The translations under genes and the position numbers were made by a program. From Stutzerimonas azotifigens (GTDB lineage Bacteria > Pseudomonadota > Gammaproteobacteria > Pseudomonadales > Pseudomonadaceae): 64,000 nucleotides of DNA. The notes beneath the pieces are model-generated. The model did not search any database and was not told the origin of the DNA. It saw only the letters and a program-made list of their open reading frames with translations. Shown here one piece after another: positions 60,120 through 64,000 of the stretch. Position 1 is the first letter of the stretch; every line of letters begins with the position of its first letter. Where the stretch lies: NCBI RefSeq assembly GCF_013522725.1, contig NZ_JAAMRF010000011.1:1-64000 (forward strand), given 5' to 3'.

Positions 60120-60353
60120 ATGGGCCTGTTTCGTCTGTTGATACTGATCACACTGATCGCGGCGGCCGTCTGGCTGTGGCGACGGATGACGCAAAAGAAG
60201 CCGACCCGCAATGCCGAGCCCGGCGCCGCGCCGATGGTCCGCTGCGCCCATTGCGGAGTGCATGTACCGCGCCAGCAGGCGCTACTGGCGCATGGCCAAT
60301 GGTTCTGCAGCCGTGCCCACCTCGAGCAGGGCGAGAAAGACGGTGGCCGATAA
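60120..60353 (+). CDS. PP0621-family small zinc-binding-like membrane protein
   Basis: A 77-residue protein with one N-terminal membrane helix (about 4-20) and a C-terminal metal-knuckle pattern: Cys42, Cys45, Cys63 and His67 (CAHC, CSRAH). This matches the PP0621 family. It overlaps pilS by 11 bases on the same strand, so it is probably co-transcribed with the two-component system. Its function is unknown. Confidence 0.85.
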   Translation: MGLFRLLILITLIAAAVWLWRRMTQKKPTRNAEPGAAPMVRCAHCGVHVPRQQALLAHGQWFCSRAHLEQGEKDGGR

Positions 60354-61935
60354 GCCGCTGTCCCTCGGCGGCAGCCAGGGACGTCGCATCCTTCGCCTCT
60401 ACCATCTCTATCGCCTCACCATTGGCCTGGCGCTGGTGGCGCTGGTCACCAGCGACCTGCACAGCGATCTGCTGGAGATGGCCAACCCGACGCTATTTCG
60501 CCAAGGAGCCTGGCTCTACCTGGCGCTGAACATGCTCGCCGCGGTCCTTATCCAGAACCCCCGCCGCGGCGGTCATGTCTTCGCGCTCGCGCTGCTCGAT
60601 GTCAGCCTGCTCTCGGCGTTGTTCTATTTCGCCGGCGGCACACCGAGCGGCATCGGCAATTTGCTGATCATCGCCGTGGCGATCGCCAACATCCTCCTGC
60701 GCGGACGGATCGGCCTGCTGATCGCCGCGGTCGCCGCCATCGGCCTAATCTACCTGACCTTCTACCTCAGCCTGAGCGTGCCGGCCGCCAATGGCCAGTT
60801 CGTTCAGGCCGCGGCCCTGGGCACCCTGTGCTTCGCCGCGGCGCTGCTCGTTCAGGAATTGAGCAAGCGTTTGCAACTGAGCGAAACCCTGGCCCAGCAG
60901 CGGGCCGAGGACGTGGCCAACCTCGAGGCGCTCAATGCACTGATCCTGCAGCGCATGCGCACCGGCATCGTGGTGGTGGATCGCCACAACCGTGTACTGC
61001 TGGCCAACCAGGGAGCGCTCAGCATGCTCGGCCAGGAAGCGCTGGCGGGCCAGCTCCTCGACCCACTCTGTCCGGAACTGGTCAAGCGCCTGCAACAATG
61101 GCACCACAACCCCACCCGGCGCCCGGCAAGCCTGCAGAGCAACGACAGCGGCCCGACGCTGCAGCCGAGCTTCGCCTCCCTGCAGCACGGCGAGCAGCAC
61201 GACACTCTGATCTTTCTGGAAGACATCTCGCAGATCGCGCAGCAGGCTCAGCAACTCAAGCTCGCCTCGCTCGGGCGCCTCACCGCCGGCATCGCCCACG
61301 AGATTCGCAACCCGCTGGGTGCAATCAGTCATGCCGCGCAGCTGCTGCAGGAGTCCGAAGAACTCGAGGGCCCGGATCGCCGACTGGCGCAGATCATCCA
61401 GGACCACTCCCGCCGGATGAACCTGGTCATCGAGAACGTCCTGCAACTCTCGCGCAGGCGCCAGTCGGAGCCCCAGCTGCTGGACCTCAAATACTGGCTG
61501 CACCGCTTCGCCGGCGAGTTTCGCGTCGGTTTGTCGGCCAGCCAATCGCTGCACGTCGAGACCAGCGGCAGCTCGCTGCAGACGCGCATGGACCCCAACC
61601 AGCTGATCCAGGTGCTGACCAACCTGGTACAGAACGGCCTGCGCTTCAGCGGCAAGAATCACCCGCAGGCGCAGGTCTGGCTGCGCCTGTATCGTGACGC
61701 CGACAGCGATCTACCGGTGGTAGAGATTCTGGATGACGGGCCCGGCGTCTCAGACGAACAACGTCAGCATATTTTCGAGCCGTTCTTCACCACCGAAGCC
61801 AAGGGAACCGGCCTGGGCCTGTATATCTCCCGCGAGCTGTGCGAGAGCAACCAGGCGCGCCTGGACTATCGCCCGCGCGAGGAAGGGGGCAGCTGTTTCC
61901 GCATCTTCTTCGCCCACCCGCGCAAGCTCAGCTGA
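60343..61935 (+). CDS. pilS: PilS, sensor histidine kinase for type IV pili
   Basis: A 530-residue sensor kinase. Six hydrophobic helices in about 20-175 form the membrane sensor; a PAS-like region follows (about 195-290). The phosphorylated His319 is in IAHEIRNPLG, followed by N, D (ILDDGPGVS) and G2 (GTGLGLYIS) boxes. The GTG at 60343 gives 530 residues, the P. aeruginosa PilS length, with His319 at the same number. It phosphorylates PilR to activate pilin transcription through sigma-54. Confidence 0.94.
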   Translation: MADKPLSLGGSQGRRILRLYHLYRLTIGLALVALVTSDLHSDLLEMANPTLFRQGAWLYLALNMLAAVLIQNPRRGGHVFALALLDVSLLSALFYFAGGTPSGIGNLLIIAVAIANILLRGRIGLLIAAVAAIGLIYLTFYLSLSVPAANGQFVQAAALGTLCFAAALLVQELSKRLQLSETLAQQRAEDVANLEALNALILQRMRTGIVVVDRHNRVLLANQGALSMLGQEALAGQLLDPLCPELVKRLQQWHHNPTRRPASLQSNDSGPTLQPSFASLQHGEQHDTLIFLEDISQIAQQAQQLKLASLGRLTAGIAHEIRNPLGAISHAAQLLQESEELEGPDRRLAQIIQDHSRRMNLVIENVLQLSRRRQSEPQLLDLKYWLHRFAGEFRVGLSASQSLHVETSGSSLQTRMDPNQLIQVLTNLVQNGLRFSGKNHPQAQVWLRLYRDADSDLPVVEILDDGPGVSDEQRQHIFEPFFTTEAKGTGLGLYISRELCESNQARLDYRPREEGGSCFRIFFAHPRKLS

Positions 61936-62058
61936 ACGACCGCCACACGGCATGGCAACAGATCACACAACGGCCACGCCCCTGCGTACAGCCTGCCGTC
62001 TAAGGGGTAACATAAACGCCAATACTCCAGACCACCCGCCAGGACTGCAGACCGATAC

Positions 62059-63399
62059 ATGACTGCCCGCCAGAAAGCGCTGATCATCGATGACGAGCCG
62101 GATATCCGGGAACTGCTGGAAATCACTCTCGGCCGCATGAAGCTCGACACCCGCAGCGCACGCAACGTCAAGGAAGCGCGCGAGTGCCTCGCTCGCGAAC
62201 CTTACGACCTGTGCCTCACCGACATGCGACTCCCTGATGGCACCGGGCTGGAGATCGTGCAGTACATCCAGCAGCAGCATCCGCAGATGCCCGTCGCGAT
62301 GATCACCGCCTATGGCAGCCTGGACACCGCAATCAGCGCGCTGAAGGCCGGCGCGTTCGATTTTCTGACCAAGCCAGTCGATCTCACCCGCTTGCGCGAG
62401 CTGGTCAACACCGCTCTGCGGCTTCGCGAAGCCAGCGAAGAGGAGACGCCAGTCGACAACCGTCTGCTCGGCGACTCGCCTCCAATGAAAGCGCTGCGCA
62501 AGCAGATCGGCAAACTGGCGCGCAGCCAGGCGCCGGTCTACATCAGTGGCGAGTCAGGCAGCGGCAAGGAGCTGGTCGCCCGGCTGATCCATGAGCAAGG
62601 GCCGCGACGCGACGGCGCGTTCGTCCCGGTCAACTGCGGCGCCATCCCCTCTGAGCTGATGGAAAGCGAGTTCTTCGGCCACAAGAAAGGCAGCTTCACC
62701 GGCGCCACCGAAGAAAAGCTCGGCCTATTCCAGACGGCCAACGGCGGCACCCTCTTCCTCGACGAGGTGGCCGACCTGCCGCTGCCAATGCAGGTCAAGC
62801 TGCTGCGCGCGATCCAGGAAAAAGCCGTGCGGGCCGTCGGGGGCCAGCATGAACTACTGGTCGATGTACGCATCCTTTGCGCAACCCATAAGGATCTGGC
62901 CACCGAAGTGAGTGCCGGACGCTTCCGCCAGGATCTCTACTACCGCCTCAATGTGATCGAGTTACGCGTACCGCCGCTGCGCGAGCGCCGCGAAGACATC
63001 ACCCAACTGGCAACGGTGATGCTTCAGCGCCTGGCCAAGGACTACGGCGAGAGCGCCGCCAGACTGCATCCCGATGCACTGGAAAAGCTGAAGAACTATC
63101 GTTTTCCTGGCAACGTCCGCGAGCTGGAAAACATGCTCGAGCGTGCCTACACGCTCTGCGAAGACGATCAGATCAAGCCGAGCGACCTGCGTCTGGCCGA
63201 TGCGACTGGCGCCACCGAAAAGGGCGACGCGAGCCTGGCACAGATCGACAACCTGGAAGACCACCTGGAAGAGATCGAGCGCAAGCTGATCATGCAGGCG
63301 CTCGAGGAAACGCGCTGGAATCGCACGGCCGCTGCCCAGCGCCTGGGCCTGAGCTTTCGCTCGATGCGCTATCGGCTGAAGAAGCTCGGCCTGGACTGA
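62059..63399 (+). CDS. pilR: PilR, sigma-54-dependent response regulator for type IV pili
   Basis: A 446-residue NtrC-type regulator. The receiver domain carries acidic DDEPD at 11-15, the phosphorylated Asp55 and Lys at about 105 (TKPVD). The AAA+ domain has GESGSGKE, the sigma-54-contact loop GSFTGA and a Walker B in LFLDEVADL. A Fis-type helix-turn-helix ends the protein (RTAAAQRLGLSFRSMRYRLKKLG). The pilin gene it should activate is not in the window. It follows pilS after a 123-base gap. Confidence 0.95.
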   Translation: MTARQKALIIDDEPDIRELLEITLGRMKLDTRSARNVKEARECLAREPYDLCLTDMRLPDGTGLEIVQYIQQQHPQMPVAMITAYGSLDTAISALKAGAFDFLTKPVDLTRLRELVNTALRLREASEEETPVDNRLLGDSPPMKALRKQIGKLARSQAPVYISGESGSGKELVARLIHEQGPRRDGAFVPVNCGAIPSELMESEFFGHKKGSFTGATEEKLGLFQTANGGTLFLDEVADLPLPMQVKLLRAIQEKAVRAVGGQHELLVDVRILCATHKDLATEVSAGRFRQDLYYRLNVIELRVPPLRERREDITQLATVMLQRLAKDYGESAARLHPDALEKLKNYRFPGNVRELENMLERAYTLCEDDQIKPSDLRLADATGATEKGDASLAQIDNLEDHLEEIERKLIMQALEETRWNRTAAAQRLGLSFRSMRYRLKKLGLD

Positions 63400-63413
63400 A
63401 ACCCGCCGGCATG

Positions 63414-63453
63414 AAAAAGGGGACGTGTCCGCATGGACCGTCCCCTTTTTTTT
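63414..63453. terminator. Bidirectional terminator between pilR and the DUF2333 gene
   Basis: AAAAAGGGGACG (63414-63425) pairs with CGTCCCCTTTTT (63439-63450), with A-rich and T-rich flanks on the two sides. It can serve the convergent pilR and DUF2333 transcripts. Confidence 0.8.
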
Positions 63454-63465
63454 GGACCGACCGGC

Positions 63466-64000
63466 TCAGCCCTGGGCGAGCAGATTGCGCAGGTCGATGA
63501 TCGCGGCGTTGGCCCGGGAAATGTAGTTGGCCATTACCAGCGAATGGTTGGCCAGCAGCCCATAGCCACTGCCGTTGAGCACCATCGGACTCCACAGCGG
63601 TTCCTGAGCGGCCTCGAGCTCGCGGATGATCTGTCGCACGCTGATCGTTGCGTTCTTCTTGGCCAACACATCGGCGAAATCCACCTCGATCGCGCGCAAC
63701 AGGTGCGACAGCGCCCAGGCCTGGCCGCGCGCCTCATAGAACACGTTGTCGATCTGCAACCAGGGCGTCACCACGACCTCTTCCTTGACCTGCGGCGCGA
63801 CGCCAGCCTGGGCCTGCTCCGGGTCGGCGTTGCCGTTCAGGCGCACACGCCCGACACTCGCCGACAACCGCTGGGACAGAGAACCCAGCCGCGTATTGAC
63901 GTCACCGAGCCAGTTGTTGAGGTTGTCGGCGCGGGTATAGAACAGCGCCTGCGGCTCAGGCGCACTCAGCCGTCCGAGGTAGCGATCCAGCGCCCGGATC
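63466..64000 (-). CDS. DUF2333-family membrane-anchored protein, C-terminal part (runs off window)
   Basis: The C-terminal 177 residues are in the window. Motifs such as RADNLNNWLGDVNTRLGSLSQRLSASVG, ARGQAWALSHLLRAIEVDF and a late GSGYGLLANHSLVMANYISRANAA match DUF2333 proteins of pseudomonads. The part seen is mainly helical with no membrane segment; the expected N-terminal helix lies outside. Its function is unknown. It is convergent with pilR. Confidence 0.75.
   Translation of the reverse strand, partial: IRALDRYLGRLSAPEPQALFYTRADNLNNWLGDVNTRLGSLSQRLSASVGRVRLNGNADPEQAQAGVAPQVKEEVVVTPWLQIDNVFYEARGQAWALSHLLRAIEVDFADVLAKKNATISVRQIIRELEAAQEPLWSPMVLNGSGYGLLANHSLVMANYISRANAAIIDLRNLLAQG

Noticed and set aside
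63414-63453. GGGGACG dyad as a mobile-element end like the one near 1118
   Set aside because: The perfect stem with A- and T-runs between convergent genes is better explained as a bidirectional terminator.

Overview
The window is high-GC gammaproteobacterial DNA that reads as a chromosome segment of the Pseudomonas stutzeri group (Stutzerimonas). Supporting signs are the pseudomonad gene set and order (ampDE with a chemotaxis receptor, ndh, clpB-pgeF-rluD, bamD, pilSR), the dksA2/zigA/DUF1826 zinc cluster, and a cassette-array tail whose attC sites look like those of P. stutzeri chromosomal integrons. Species identity is an inference; no search was run.

Layout. 1-1.1 kb: the end of an IS110/IS1111-type insertion sequence sits against an attC site, followed by two gene cassettes for small unknown membrane proteins and a truncated last attC. 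1.4-7.2 kb: DUF2231 protein plus PQQ-type sorbosone dehydrogenase, a CNNM/CorC-like protein, an AhpD-like protein divergent from an AraC regulator, and a second PQQ-type sugar dehydrogenase. 7.3-13.9 kb: a low-GC GFA gene, then pyrimidine catabolism: rutR with a second isochorismatase-fold hydrolase on the minus strand, divergent from rutABCDEF. The divergent region carries NtrC-like, RutR and sigma-54 signals in order. 14.2-16.5 kb: a Zur-box-controlled zinc-starvation operon. 16.6-24.6 kb: yigZ, two DnaA boxes, adenine deaminase, a Bcr/CflA transporter with a TetR regulator, copper homeostasis (copZ, copA-cueR), and a ferritin. 24.8-30.4 kb: a complete tripartite RND efflux operon. 30.6-47 kb: RIO kinase, ada, tatD, LysR, SDR, peroxiredoxin-like, chemoreceptor, ampE/ampD, nfi, a GlxA-type regulator, zapE, trpS, a hydrolase, zapG, nadC. 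47.3-54.4 kb: two DUF1631 paralogues flanking DUF3094, ndh and a tRNA cluster (Lys, Pro, Asn on the minus strand); the second is coupled to a PilZ gene. 54.4-64 kb: clpB with a heat-shock promoter, pgeF, rluD, bamD, a PP0621-type protein, pilS-pilR and a partial DUF2333 gene.

How it fits together. Most of the window is core or shared pseudomonad DNA. Nitrogen scavenging from nucleobases (rut, adenine deaminase), metal homeostasis (Zur cluster, CueR cluster, ferritin), cell-wall recycling (ampD/E, pgeF) and surface motility control (PilSR, PilZ) are the clear themes. The accessory signal is concentrated at the left edge (integron tail and attC-adjacent IS), in the low-GC GFA gene, and in repeats: a heptamer microsatellite at three places, REP-like hairpins, and a tandem duplication of the rutC tail.
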